From assembly GCA_038502445.1 (NCBI GenBank), contig JAHLJS010000005.1:36411731-36475730 (forward strand): DNA of 64,000 nt, read 5' to 3'. The stretch is from Eremochloa ophiuroides. Taxonomy: Eukaryota > Streptophyta > Magnoliopsida > Poales > Poaceae. Shown piece by piece: positions 1-10,928 of this stretch; the first letter of the stretch is position 1; each line of letters opens with the position of its first letter. Under the pieces are notes generated by a model, which had not been told where the DNA came from, did not search any database, and was given only the letters and a program-made list of their open reading frames with translations. The position numbers were made by a program, and so were the translations under genes.

Positions 1-2089
1 ACAAATGAGCCTCGTCCATAATCTGATTCCTCAACTCATGGTCTTTCGGTACTACCAATCGATCCTTGAACCACAATATATCTTTTTCATCTACTCGGAA
101 ATGAAGCATTTCTTGTTCTTTCATCTTCCTCTTGATATGATATATGCCGGGATCTGTTTTCTGACCTTCAATAATCTTGCTTTCCAAAGTACAACTGAGA
201 GTAATATTATTCAACACCACTGGATGCACAAGATTGAATCCGTCTGCTAGCAAAGGCTGCAATACATTGCAATGAGACTTTCGGCTCAAAGCATCGGCTA
301 CGACATTGGCCTTGCCCGGATGATAGTGTACTTCTAGATCATAGTCTTTGATCAACTCCAACCACCTTCTTTGCCTCATGTTCAACTCAGGTTGAGTGAA
401 AATGTACTTGAGACTCTTGTGATCGGAATAGATATGACATTTGTGACCCATCAAATAGTGGCGCCAAATCTTCAATGCATGAACTACAGCGGCAAGTTCC
501 AAATCATGAGTAGGATAGTTTTGCTCATGTTTTCTCAATTGACGCGAGGAATAAGCAATGACTCGGCCTTCTTGCATGAGAACACATCCTAACCCAGTGC
601 CACAAGCATCGTAGTACACATCAAAAGGCTTTTCAATATCAGGTTGTGCGAGAACTGGAGCAGTGGTCAACAACGTTCGCAAGGTGCGAAAGGCTGTTTC
701 ACACTCCTCACTCCACACAAACTTGGTATCCTTGTGCAATAACTTGGTCATAGGTTTAGCTATCTTAGAGAAATCTTGGATAAAGCGGCGATAATACCCA
801 GCTAATCCCAGAAAGCTATGAACCTCAGACACATTGGTCGGTGACTTCCAATCCAACACCTGCTGAACTTTTGACAGATCTACAGAAATACCTTCAGCAG
901 ATAGGATATGGCCCAGAAAAGGCACTTTAGTCAGCCAAAACTCACACTTGCTGAACTTAGCATACAGCTTATGCTCCCTGAGTCTAATCAAGACTATTCT
1001 CAAGTGTTCAACATGATCCTCCATGTTTTCAGAGTACACCAGAATATCGTCAATAAAGACTACCACGAACTTATCCAACTCAGGCATGAATATCGAATTC
1101 ATTAGGTACATGAAATGTGCAGGAGCATTGGTTAATCCAAAAGACATAACCAAATACTCATACAATCCATACCGAGTGGAGAAAGCCGTCTTGGGAATAT
1201 CTTGTGGTCTGATCTGAATTTGATGATACCCAGATCTCAGATCAATTTTGGAGAAAACCTTGGCTTTGGACAATTGATCAAACAAGATATCAATACGAGG
1301 TAGAGGATACTTGTTCTTAATTGTCACAGCATTTAGTGGCCTGTAGTCCTCACACATACGCAAAGTTTCATCCTTCTTCTTAACAAAGATTGCAGGACAG
1401 CCCCACGGAGAAGAACTAGGGTGGATAAACCCTTTGTCCAATAACTCCTGGAGTTGTTTCTTGAGTTCAGCTAATTCATGAGGAGGCATTCTATATGGCC
1501 TTCGAGAAATAGGTGCCGTACCGGGAATAAGTTCTATTGCAAACTCCACATCTCGATCAGAAGGAAGTCCAGGTAGATCATCAGGAAAGACATCAGGAAA
1601 CTCACACACTACAGGGATGCTCTGAAGTGTCACGGCCTCAACTGAAAAAGAGAGACTAAAAAGATCTCCCCTACGGGGCAGATGAACCTGAAAAGTGCCT
1701 TCACCTTGGGGTTCCTTCAGTGTCAACATCCGGTTAGGGACGTCCAACACCGCACCCCGCTTGTCCATCCAACTAACTCCCAAAATAACATCCAGACTTA
1801 ACCCTGGTAGCACAATAAGACTACTGATGAAAACCCGATTACCAATCTCAATGGTCACATCCCCGACACCATGACGCGTACAAATTTCAGCCCCAGCTGA
1901 AGTTATCCGGAAACTATGGCTCAACTCAACAATTGGTAATGCATGCTTTTGTGCAAATGCTTGACTCACGAAAGAATGCGACGATCCTGAGTCGAACAAA
2001 ACAATAGCAGGATGCTGATTCACAGAAAACATACCCGCAGTGACTGGTTCACCTTCCGGAAGTTCCTCAGCAGTAGTGTGATGCACACG
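1..2089 (-). CDS. pol: pol of element A: protease, reverse transcriptase, RNase H, start of integrase (partial)
   Basis: Runs on the minus strand in the gag downstream frame; I saw no stop in the parts I translated. The protease has DSGSSHSF at about 1970-1993. RT spans roughly 910-1440, with CEDYRPLNAVTIKNKYPLPR near 1310-1370, the catalytic box FIDD (1046-1057; variant of YxDD) and a FLGH end near 905-925. RNase H spans about 360-700, with VYYDACGTGLGCVLMQ carrying the first catalytic Asp, and DHKSLKYIF. The window ends at EAHL, where the first His of the integrase HHCC zinc finger lies. Order and motifs identify Ty3/gypsy; chromodomain status cannot be judged because integrase is cut. Protein made from this copy would need a start other than its broken gag. 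Confidence 0.88.
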
Positions 2090-3129
2090 ACCCTGCCTGG
2101 GGTAAGGACAATAACGAGCAAGATGCCCCTGTTGACCGCAATTAAAGCATGGCCCTAGACCTTGGTTGGTCCTCACTTGAACGGCATTGCTTGGAGGAGC
2201 ATTGTTCTTGTTCAAAGGCACTGTGAAACCTTTCATGTAGCGTTGTGGCGCTGGCTGCTTCTTTGGAGGGGGTCTGAATTTTTCTCCAGGAACAGCCGGA
2301 CGGTAAGCAGGGCGATTTGCCACCGCACGACTAGCTGCTGGAGTCCTTGACTGAGAAGAGCTTCCTTCAAATGGCCTCTTGCCTCCCTTGGAAGCAGTGT
2401 GCAAGTTGTTCTGTTTCTCTTGGATATAAGCTTCACTGATGAACTCGTTAAATGTTGTACGAGCGTTGTTCGCCAGAGTCTTTATAAGCTTGGTACTAAG
2501 GCCTCTCTTGAAAGTTTTGATCTTCTTTTCATCTGTATACACCATCCACGGGGCATACCTTAACAATTGTTAAAGGCATGATGATACTGAGTGAGGGTCT
2601 TGGTACCCTGAGTAAGCTGCATGAACTCATTCACTTTCATCTTGATCAAGCCTGCTGGAATGAAATGTCCCCTGAAATCCCTGGTGAATTGCTCCCAGGT
2701 GATATCAGCGACCACAGGGTAGGCGGTCTTGCGATTGGCTCACCATATTCCAGCTTGGCCTTGCAGCAACATAGTAGTAAAGCTAGCCTTCATGGTTTCA
2801 GTCAATCGCAGCACAGAGAATGACTGCTCAATAGTGTTTAACCACTCATCAGCTTCCAGCAGTTCAACGGCCTGCTTGAATACCGGAGGTTTAGTGTCCA
2901 TGAAGTCCTTATAGTTACTGTATTGGTCCTCATCGTTTCCACGACGTCCATCTCGATTGCGATTGTGGGTGTTACTAGCAACCATCTGCTGCAGAATCGC
3001 TTGCTGAGTATCCAAGAACTGAGCAAACATCTGCTCCTAGGTACGCGGTGGAGGAGGCGGCAACTCCTCATCTTCATGTTCATTCCCACCACCACTGGTT
3101 GACCCATGACGATGGGTATGAGGTGTCAT
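2090..3129 (-). pseudogene. gag: gag of element A, broken (nucleocapsid zinc knuckle retained)
   Basis: Gag is the structural protein that packages the element RNA. The frame starts at ATG 3127-3129 (MTPHTHRHGSTSGGG). A retrotransposon-gag domain follows (FKQAVELLEADEWLNTIEQ near 2840-2880), and a CCHC knuckle lies at about 2108-2150 (CFNCGQQGHLARYC, spacing C-x2-C-x4-H-x4-C). Lesions seen: an in-frame TAG at 3037-3039, an in-frame TGA at 2740-2742 where Trp is expected, and a one-base frameshift near 2565-2575. Downstream of the shift the frame is the same as pol, as in elements that make one Gag-Pol. No full-length Gag can be made from this copy. Confidence 0.88.
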
Positions 3130-3457
3130 CTGTAGCAACACACAACAACCATTGTTAAGTGTCAGTTATGCCAAAGATAACCGAAAGATTATGCCCAAAA
3201 GATATCAATGATCATTTTTGATAACCAACAAACGGCACAATAATTCAATAATCATCACACAACCGCACAATAACAAGGCGCAACCAAAAAGGGTTTCCAA
3301 ACTGCATAACTTACCATTACTTAATTAAAAGTTTGATGGTTCCAGCCCTGAACACACAGGGTTCTCTCATTACAATTCAGGTTCTACCCATTACATGACA
3401 TTAAAGGTTTTCCCAATACAAAAGGGTGCCGATCATGGCAAGATCACTAGAAAAAGC

Positions 3458-4462
3458 CTAGTCATCGTGGTCATTGTCCATGCCGGACACGTTCCCACCA
3501 TGGTCATCACTCTCGTCAGTAGGCACGATCTCCTCGGGGTCTTCTTCCTCTTCTTCCTCACTTGCTTCACCATCATCAGCTGCAATGAAGATCTCAGGAG
3601 CAAACTCCGCTGCACCCGGAGGATGAAACGGATCAGCACGGTTGTTCAGACGATGAACATCCTGCTGCAACTCCCAAACCTGCTGCTGACTAGCACGCAA
3701 CTCCTGCAGAAACTCATCGCGCTGACGTGTCAAGCTCATATTGCGATTGTCAAGCTGGCGGCGAAGATCTGCATTCTCCCTCTCAAGCACCTCGACACGG
3801 CAATCAGCTGCCAACAAGGCGCCAGTGCATCGTAACAACTCATTGCGACAGGCAGTGAGAGCTACCACCAAGTCATCTGAGCTACGACGAGCCATACGTG
3901 CCCACTCTTCAGCTTCTAACTTCTTCTCCATAGCATCATGCAGGGCTTCAACGCACTTCATCCAACCATCCCTAGTGGAATAATGCATCCTCAGGACAGC
4001 AAACATAGCACTCATAGAAGCACCCGTGCTATGAGCATGCTCATCCCTGCCTCGCTCCAAAGAAGCCTGGCTAGACTGAGCCCACTCACCCTGAGAAGCA
4101 TCCACCCTAGGAAAAACATTTGCTGGCCCCAAATCAGCTCTCTTGTTGAACTGGCTGCAAATATCCGTCAACACCTCGAAAGCTGCAAGCTGCGCACCAG
4201 CCCATGGCGTCCTCATGTCAACTTCCACCTTTATTCCTGGAAACGACCAACCCCTTTCAAGCACAGGGATAGTCACCCAAACATCAAACCAAGGCTGCAC
4301 CATGGTTTTCGCTGGCTTCCAGAAATACAGTGGTGGCTCTGCATATCCCACAGACTTCAACAACCTCCATAGCACGGTGGGTGTGCCAAACTGCTCCAGA
4401 AACTGACCACTCTGCGGCTCACCTTCAGCTGCCATCTGGTACATTACAACATCTTTCAGCAT
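3458..4462 (-). CDS. Extra open frame upstream of gag (334 codons, unknown function)
   Basis: One uninterrupted frame of 334 codons on the minus strand, between leader and gag. The first ATG begins MLKDVV. The third Met, at 4433-4435 (MAAEGEPQSG), begins where the protein looks globular and is an equally good start. Residues ~20-100 are rich in W, F and P (for example FGTPTVLWRLLKSVGY) and look folded. Residues ~165-270 are charged with heptad-like Leu spacing and probably form a coiled coil. The last ~45 residues are very acidic (a run of six Glu) and end in an Asp/His-rich tail. There is no zinc knuckle, protease or RT motif. Extra frames before gag are reported in rice RIRE3/RIRE8-type elements, and I think this is one; its role is not known to me. 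It is odd that it is intact while the adjacent gag carries three lesions. Confidence 0.75.
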   Translation of the reverse strand: MLKDVVMYQMAAEGEPQSGQFLEQFGTPTVLWRLLKSVGYAEPPLYFWKPAKTMVQPWFDVWVTIPVLERGWSFPGIKVEVDMRTPWAGAQLAAFEVLTDICSQFNKRADLGPANVFPRVDASQGEWAQSSQASLERGRDEHAHSTGASMSAMFAVLRMHYSTRDGWMKCVEALHDAMEKKLEAEEWARMARRSSDDLVVALTACRNELLRCTGALLAADCRVEVLERENADLRRQLDNRNMSLTRQRDEFLQELRASQQQVWELQQDVHRLNNRADPFHPPGAAEFAPEIFIAADDGEASEEEEEEDPEEIVPTDESDDHGGNVSGMDNDHDD

Positions 4463-5189
4463 TTAGAATAAGATAGGGCAGCACAATTTTTATCACAGGG
4501 AAGGAAATAGTACAAATAGCTTGAGTTAATTTCATGATCATGATGCATGCACGTGCCAACGACCTCACACATAGTATATATTAACTAACCTTATAGTCGG
4601 TGGCATACCACGTGCTCTCATATACGTAACTAACCGTGCTATACGTTTTGCGTGGTTAGTGTACCTGCAGAAGATTCATTTCAGCCCAAATCCCAATGTA
4701 TGCAGGGCAACAAGAAGCACTTTTCGCCGGAAATGTTCCCATGAACATTTGCGACCCCAAAAGTAATTACTCCACCTTACTTCCATAAGTACACATATGG
4801 ATCACATGTACTCACTTCAGTAACCATAACACTCACCATCGATCGATGGTTGTTCGATCTTACACTCACATCTCACCTTACCTTAGGCGACGTGGTACAT
4901 TAACCCATAGGAAGCAATAAGAAACCAACAGTTCATAATTATCCGCACGATAAAACCAAATGAATCACAAATAGAAACATGATGCAAACCCTCCCCAAGT
5001 CAGTACTTATATAAGCCACCTAATTACCACATATATATATAGGGCTATAGGACTTGGTCATTGGTACTCATAAGTTTTGCAAACACTTGGTTTAAATCAC
5101 CTATACACACTACCAGTTGGCAAGTAGTTTGTAAAACTCAAAACTCTTTTAGTTTTCAAATAGTCAAGTGACGGTATATGCTGAATCAT
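4463..5189 (-). other. Untranslated leader of element A
   Basis: This non-coding leader lies between the primer site and the 334-codon frame. About 600 bp of it can be aligned by eye with the leader of element E (48285-48880 and 57600-58195). Shared blocks include a TACCGTCAC box, GAGATGTGAG then GATCGAACAACCATC, GTGCTTCTT, and CTTCTGCAGGTAC. Such strong retention in a non-coding leader is compatible with packaging or dimerisation signals, which is inference. Confidence 0.8.
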
Positions 5190-5203
5190 GCTCGGCTACC
5201 AGC
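5190..5203 (-). other. Primer binding site of element A, decayed (tRNA-iMet type)
   Basis: Directly after the LTR on the minus strand the sequence reads GCTGGTAGCCGAGC. The sister copies at 48271 and 57586 read GTTGGTACCAGAAC and GTTGGTACCAGAGC. The usual plant initiator-Met primer site is TGGTATCAGAGC, so the assignment is by similarity and the site in A has several changes. Confidence 0.7.
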
Positions 5204-8200
5204 TGTCACAGAACCGACCAATTTATACGAGCACAAGTACAACAATCGCATTTTTAATCGCAATCCAGTCGCACTTGAGCCAATATAAACCCGGTAGTCC
5301 GGAAATCTCGAAGGATTTCAAACATTTCATACCCCAAGGGTCATTCATTCAGCAATACCCGATCACATGACACATAAGTTCGCAACCGAATTTAAACATC
5401 AGAGTACAACATAGTCTTTTACACAAATATAATAGTAGCGGAAGTTAACATAGTTTTACACCACAGAGTTCAAATACGAGTACCATCAAATGACCCTGTC
5501 ACAGCATTCTTACAACATCTAAGGATAGATAATGACCCTGCCCTCGGGTCTAGTCTTCTTCGCCCGCAGGGGTGAAGCAATTCCTGCAATACGCGTAGTA
5601 GACTACACCATCTGCAACAATGGGAATAAAACCCTGAGTACTCAATTGTACTCAGCTAGACTTACCCGACAGGGAGTAAATAAAAAGACTCTCAAGGATA
5701 TGCAAGGCTTATTTGGTGGAGCTCAGAGGGTAGCATCATTTTTGCATCAAAAGCATTACTACAGTAGATCCTCAACTTATTCCTTTTAATTGTGATAAGC
5801 TTCGATTTTAGTTAAGCTATTTACTAAGATTAGCCACTATACTAAGCATTCACTAAATATTATAGCAATCAATAGAACCATATGATTTCCGATATCCACA
5901 GATATCAACCTCATCTCACCATAATCATTATGTTCAAGTTATTAGCCTCTACCTCACCAGAAGATCAGTTCAGTTTCTCACTAACCAGGAGAGATGGCGA
6001 TTCGAATCGATTGTACCAGCTGGCAAATATGCCAATCACAAACCCTGTCAGTCGAGCCACTGGCTTCTTGGGCCACCGTTAAATCTTTCTGAGACACAAT
6101 ATGTCGCGAGTTTGGCGGGGACCATACTCTCAGAGACCAACCCACTTCAAGGATGCATCAGGTCCCTGACCTGCCCTTGGTAAGATGGTGTATCCGCACA
6201 TACTTCCTACCTCTAGAATATGTCTGCCTACTCGCACCAAGGCTCGGCTCAGAAGGAAATACTCGGCTTCGCGGTCAGAACGACTTATCTGGCCAGCTAT
6301 GTGACGACGTCTTTCAATCTCAACTGATGTCTGGTGGCCTCAGTCCTAGTCGGCCGCAAGCAGCACCGAAGACAGCATGACCTCAACCATGTCATGCGGC
6401 TCCCCGCTACCTAGCCTTGATTCTCTCATTAGACACTGTGGCATGGTGGCACATATAGTCCATCATGTGGAATCCAACCCCATCATCATTAGTAACCACC
6501 TATGCTCGCGAAGGACAGGAAATCCCTCGACTTCTACCGGTCTAAGCATGGCTATGCATAAGATCGAACCCATCCCCTTGTCTTGTAATAACTTCAGGAT
6601 CAAGTATAAGTGGACAAGGTATAAATGCAGCAACGGTATCATATCAACTCCTATACTTAAGTGCACAATCATACGATTTAATAAAGACCAGTGCATTTGT
6701 AAAAAGAGTAGGTGGAGACTTAGGGATGCTCCGGGGCTTGCCTTTCACAAAGTTAGTAGGTTGGTGATCAGGGCACTCTGGAAGTTCAGCCTCTTCTTCC
6801 TGGCCTTCGGGAACCTCTGGCACTTCAATCTCCGGCGGAACTCCCTCCTCCGGTGGATCGAACTGCAATAGCGTCACGCCTCCCGGTGATCCTGTATGCA
6901 TGATATGCATATATGAGAACTGAGAATGCACATGAAATGCAAGATAGAGATGCACAAATTAACCCATGATATGCAATCAGTTTAACAATCCACACTCATT
7001 TACTGAGTACGTGCATATTTCTTCTCTAGACAACCAACTCATACTCACCCTTCTTAAGCAAAGCATAGAACAATTTCTCGTCCCGGGTGAGAGGTCTACA
7101 ACCTGCACTTAATAATCAACATGCATCAACTAACCTACCACAACCAACTTATAATTAACAGGCATGAGCAACATCAAATAAACAAAACATTAACATTGCT
7201 GCCTTAAGCTTAAATTAGGATCAGCTCTACTGTTTTAAACAAGTGATAATGCTGAGCATCACAGAAATGCATAAAAACACTTCACACCCAAAGATATTTG
7301 CTTAAAAACAATTAAACAAACCCTAGCCTATAACTGGATCTACTGTTTACTGTGACCAGAAAAATCCATAAAAATTACAGTAGCTATTACACATCCAGAT
7401 TAGCCTACTGACAAAATTTTAAGTCATTTGGACACGTATAACAGTCTACACAAAAATAACAAACAACCAGCCTTTTAAGCAATGGAAAATACTTAACACA
7501 GTGAAAAGTATCAAACAACAGATTTTTCCAATTTTCTTAGCTTCTTTCCAACATAACATGGTCCAGGAAAAATATTCATGACCATAGCCTTAACACATTA
7601 AGCATGGTGATTTTTGCAAGATTAAAGCATGAAAAGCACATTATACTAGACACCATATAAATAACAGTGCAACACTAGCAAACATATTTTTCTTAGATTC
7701 TACTTCCCTAAACAAGATTAATGCAAGTGGAATCACATTTTTAGCACATTCCTACAATTACTTATGCATTTATCAAGTTTGCAAGCAATTAACAATTTAA
7801 ATATAACTGCACAGAAAAAAGTATTCCAAAAGTGCATTTTATATTTTTCCTTGATAGAGCTCAGAAATACAAACATAACAAAATTTGGTTCACCCCAATT
7901 GGACACTCCTAACTCCAGATATGAATTTTGGAAGATTTTACACATTTTCTGAAAATTCATTTTATAAATCATAAAACCCAAACCCGATAGAAACTGCTAC
8001 GTGCACCCAGCTCAGTGAACCAGAGGCGCACCCAAACGACTGACTCGCGGGCCCCGGGGTCAACCCGACCCCACGCGTCAGACAGAGAGGCAGAGCCGCC
8101 GGCGCTGACCGGCGAGAGCTCGCCGACGGCGAGGTCTCCGGCGACGCCGAGGCTACCTACCGACTCGTGGCAACGAGACGAACCCAATAGACCAACTGCC

Positions 8201-9661
8201 GAGGGTTGTCCCCCACCGGAGCGAGCTCGACGGCGGCAATGGCGGACGGCGGTGGTCCGGCGAGCTTGCGCCGGCCGATTCCGGCCGTTGCTCGCGCGGC
8301 TAAGCACCGTTCCGAGATCCTGGATCCCTAACGGACCTATGCGTGCGACAAATCGAACTATTGTGCACTGGGAGCTCACTGACCGCGCACGCATGGCTGC
8401 ACGGCGGCGAGCGGGCTCACGGCGAGCTTGGGTTCCGGCGAACCTACGGCGAGACCGACCCATCCGACGGCCTAGACTGGATCTACAGCTAACGGAGACT
8501 CCTAGACCAGCAATGGAGAGAGAAGCCGACCCCGGCATCGCCCTCGTCGCGGCGACCCAAGAGCTCGGTGGTGCTCTGGCAATGGCGCGGCGGCGAGAAA
8601 GGCCAAACCATTATACCATAGCTCGGCTGAGGTCGGTAACGGGTCGAGGATGAAGAGCAGAGCAAGGCGAAGCTACGGCGGTGGTGGAGCGGTCGGAGAC
8701 GGCGCGGTGACGGCGGATTTCACCGCGGCGACAGCTCGGCGGCGATGGCGCTGGCGGAGGGGAAAACGGCTGGCAGAGGGGCGAGAGAGCGGGGAAGAGT
8801 GAGAGCGAGCGAGTGAGAGTGAGAGGAGCGTGCTGGGAACAGAGTGGAGTGTCGCTTTTGTAAAGCCGACCGGCGCGGCAGCCAACGGCGGCGTACGACG
8901 CCACCTGGCGCGCGGCGTCTGACGGCGCGGCCAGCTGCTCGGCCGAATGCCGATTTGAATCGGCTTCGATTCAGTCGCAGAAAGCAGACTGAAACTCGAC
9001 TTTTGATCGATCTCTAGCTCGTGATCCAGGGCGTTTCAGCGAAAACTTCACTAATATGTATTGAAGAGCTACATGAGTAGATCATTTGGTATTAAGACAC
9101 TTTACTCTAGATCGGCCTGGATTGAGAGATACAGGTCGATGAACATGGGTACACCGAAACTGAAAACCAGTTTTAGACTTAGCAAATTTTTGAAACTTCA
9201 AAACAACTCCAAATCTGCACTAATTCAACTTTTTGACCACCTTCCACCCATTTTCATGAGTTGACCCAAAAATAAAGTTTGTTGCTTATAAAATTCTACA
9301 CAACCTTGATTAAGGGTGCACTGACATGCAAAATCTCTAAAATGCCCTTCTTGTTTGGTCAAACAGAATAGCTCTTAGAGGGCTCTCTAGTCAACTATGA
9401 GCTAGAGGGGTATTTTGGGGATTTCACCAACATGAACATTGTTCCAAATGTTATCCCAAACATGTCTAAAGCATTTAGAACAATAAACAAGCATCACATT
9501 TGCATGCCAACATATCTACCACACATAAGCATAAAGGAAACATATAGTATATAAGAAATGCAATTTGACTTGAATAGTGATGATGCATGAAATGACATGA
9601 TAGGTGCTTGATGACATGCAAATGCAAGTGTGAAAATAGTAACTAACACTAGGGTGTTACA
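5204..9661 (-). repeat. 5' LTR of element A (about 4.46 kb)
   Basis: On the minus strand it starts TGTAACACCCTAG and ends GGTTCTGTGACA. The same termini, with TTACA at the end, bound the copies at 18110-23074, 43326-48270, 52632-57585 and 61915 onward. The GC-rich block at about 8000-8960 aligns by position with the GC-rich blocks in the other copies. The short open frames inside it recur as decayed versions elsewhere and are not genes. Confidence 0.92.
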
Positions 9662-10084
9662 GAATTGAAAGACAAAGGTTCTTCCCGAGATGACCTTCAA
9701 GGTTCCCCCATGGAATCCATCAAGGAATCTCATGAGCAGGTGTCCAATCAACAAGTCAAATTCCTCAATATCGAAAATAAAGAAGTGTAAGAGGATATGG
9801 ACCTTGCTAATTGTGACAGGAATGGTCTGCGCAATCCCACAGCTCTCGACCAATTTCCCAGAGGATAATTTAAGAAATTTGTTGGTCAGGGCTAGAGGTT
9901 CCTTTCCTAGGAGTGCATTTGCTAATGACTTAGACATAATGCTCACTCCTATGGTGGGGTCATAAAGAGAGTCTATGGTAGTCCTATTTATGACGCAAGT
10001 AAATGTTGTGAAGCAAGATAGGGTCCTAATAACCTCAGGTGAGGCTTCGGCCTCCTTCAGCCATTCGTCACACATAATAGACAC
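9662..10084 (-). pseudogene. Protease-like domain of element H, cut by element A
   Basis: The minus frame carries TTIDSLYDPTIGVSIMSKSL followed by EEFDLLIGHLL, matching the layout of the retropepsin-like domain that follows gag in grass Athila-type elements. The usual D-[TSL]-G-[AS] box is replaced by D-P-T-I-G, a variant known in such families, so activity is doubtful. The frame runs into the LTR of A at 9661. Confidence 0.65.
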
Positions 10085-10786
10085 GAGCTCTTGAACAGTC
10101 TCCTTGAGATAGCGAGTCTCAAGGCGATGTGGGATATGATTATTTGGAGCTCTACGTGTTTTAGACTTCTTTGCACAGGTTGATTCGAGGCATTTCCAAA
10201 ATCAGAGAAGAGATCAGCCTCGATATCAAGAGGAAATTCTAGAGGTTTAACTTCCTCTCGGGGATTTGGTGGTTGTGGTTCAGGTTCGACAGCTTGTAAT
10301 GTGAGTGGTGAGGGTCCGGTATCGCGGATTCGTCCTTCGGGGTTTGATCTTCCTCGGGGGCTTCATCATAGACATTAGTGTAGGGGGTGTTCTCGAGAAT
10401 TTTCGCAAAAACTTCTTTACCTTCAATAATGGAGAGATGCAAGAACGCTCCCTTGGAGGCTAAACCAAGAAATTGTGCGGAATTTTGGCTAAGACCGAGA
10501 TAGAAATGTTGCAAGAGTGCCAGCTCAGTTATAGCTAAATCAGGGCTAGAAGAAATTAAGTCTGTGAAACGGGCCCATGCCGCACCTAGAGGCTCCTTTC
10601 CCTTTTGTCTAAAGTTTAGGATCTCTGCACGAAGACGAGCAACGGGGAATGGAGAAGAAGGTGATACAGAATTTTGATTGCAGCTTCTCCCATTCTCCAT
10701 TTACGCTACCTACGTGACGAGTATACCATCGTTTGGCTATTCCCGTCAAAGAGAACAGAAATAGCTTCCACTTAAGGGTATCTCGT

Positions 10787-10928
10787 TGTTGGCATTTCTT
10801 ACTATCGTTACAAAAGATAGACTAAAAGTCCATCCGAGCAACGGCGCCAGAAATGCTTGTTAGCGTTTCTTAGCATTACTACTAAAGATAGACTAAAGGT
10901 CCGTCCTTAATAATAATACTAGAAACAT
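10787..10928 (-). repeat. Tandem ~71-bp unit with primer-binding-like sequence at the 3' end of LTR B
   Basis: Two copies stand next to each other: 10787-10857 and 10858 to about 10928. Both begin (plus strand) TGTTGGCATTTCTTA / TGTTAGCGTTTCTTA and share AAAGATAGACTAAA and GTCC. The outer unit ends with a primer-like stretch (minus strand TGGCGCCGTTGCTCGGAT at 10832-10849; 14 of 18 match to the tRNA-Asp site). On the minus strand the order is U5 end, primer-like site, U5 end again, target duplication. Confidence 0.82.

Larger units (their letters stand above)
1..9661 (-). mobile_element. Element A: Ty3/gypsy retrotransposon with giant LTR, 3' part off window
   Basis: Seen on the minus strand: a 5' LTR (5204-9661), primer site, ~740-bp leader, an extra open frame, gag, then protease, reverse transcriptase and RNase H, cut by the window edge inside the integrase zinc domain. 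The order PR-RT-RH-IN is that of Ty3/gypsy. The extra frame before gag together with very long LTRs resembles the rice RIRE3/RIRE8 and Triticeae Erika type (family comparison from memory, so inference). The right end lies in the protease region of element H; the 5-bp flank there is GAATT, and the other end is not visible. Gag is broken, so this copy is not fully functional, but pol looks open. Its LTR and leader match the coding-less element E at 43326-64000. Confidence 0.9.

Noticed and set aside
8015..8653. 212-codon plus-strand frame in GC-rich DNA
   Set aside because: Inside the LTR of A and opposite to its sense. No motif; overlapping long frames on both strands are expected in GC-rich DNA.
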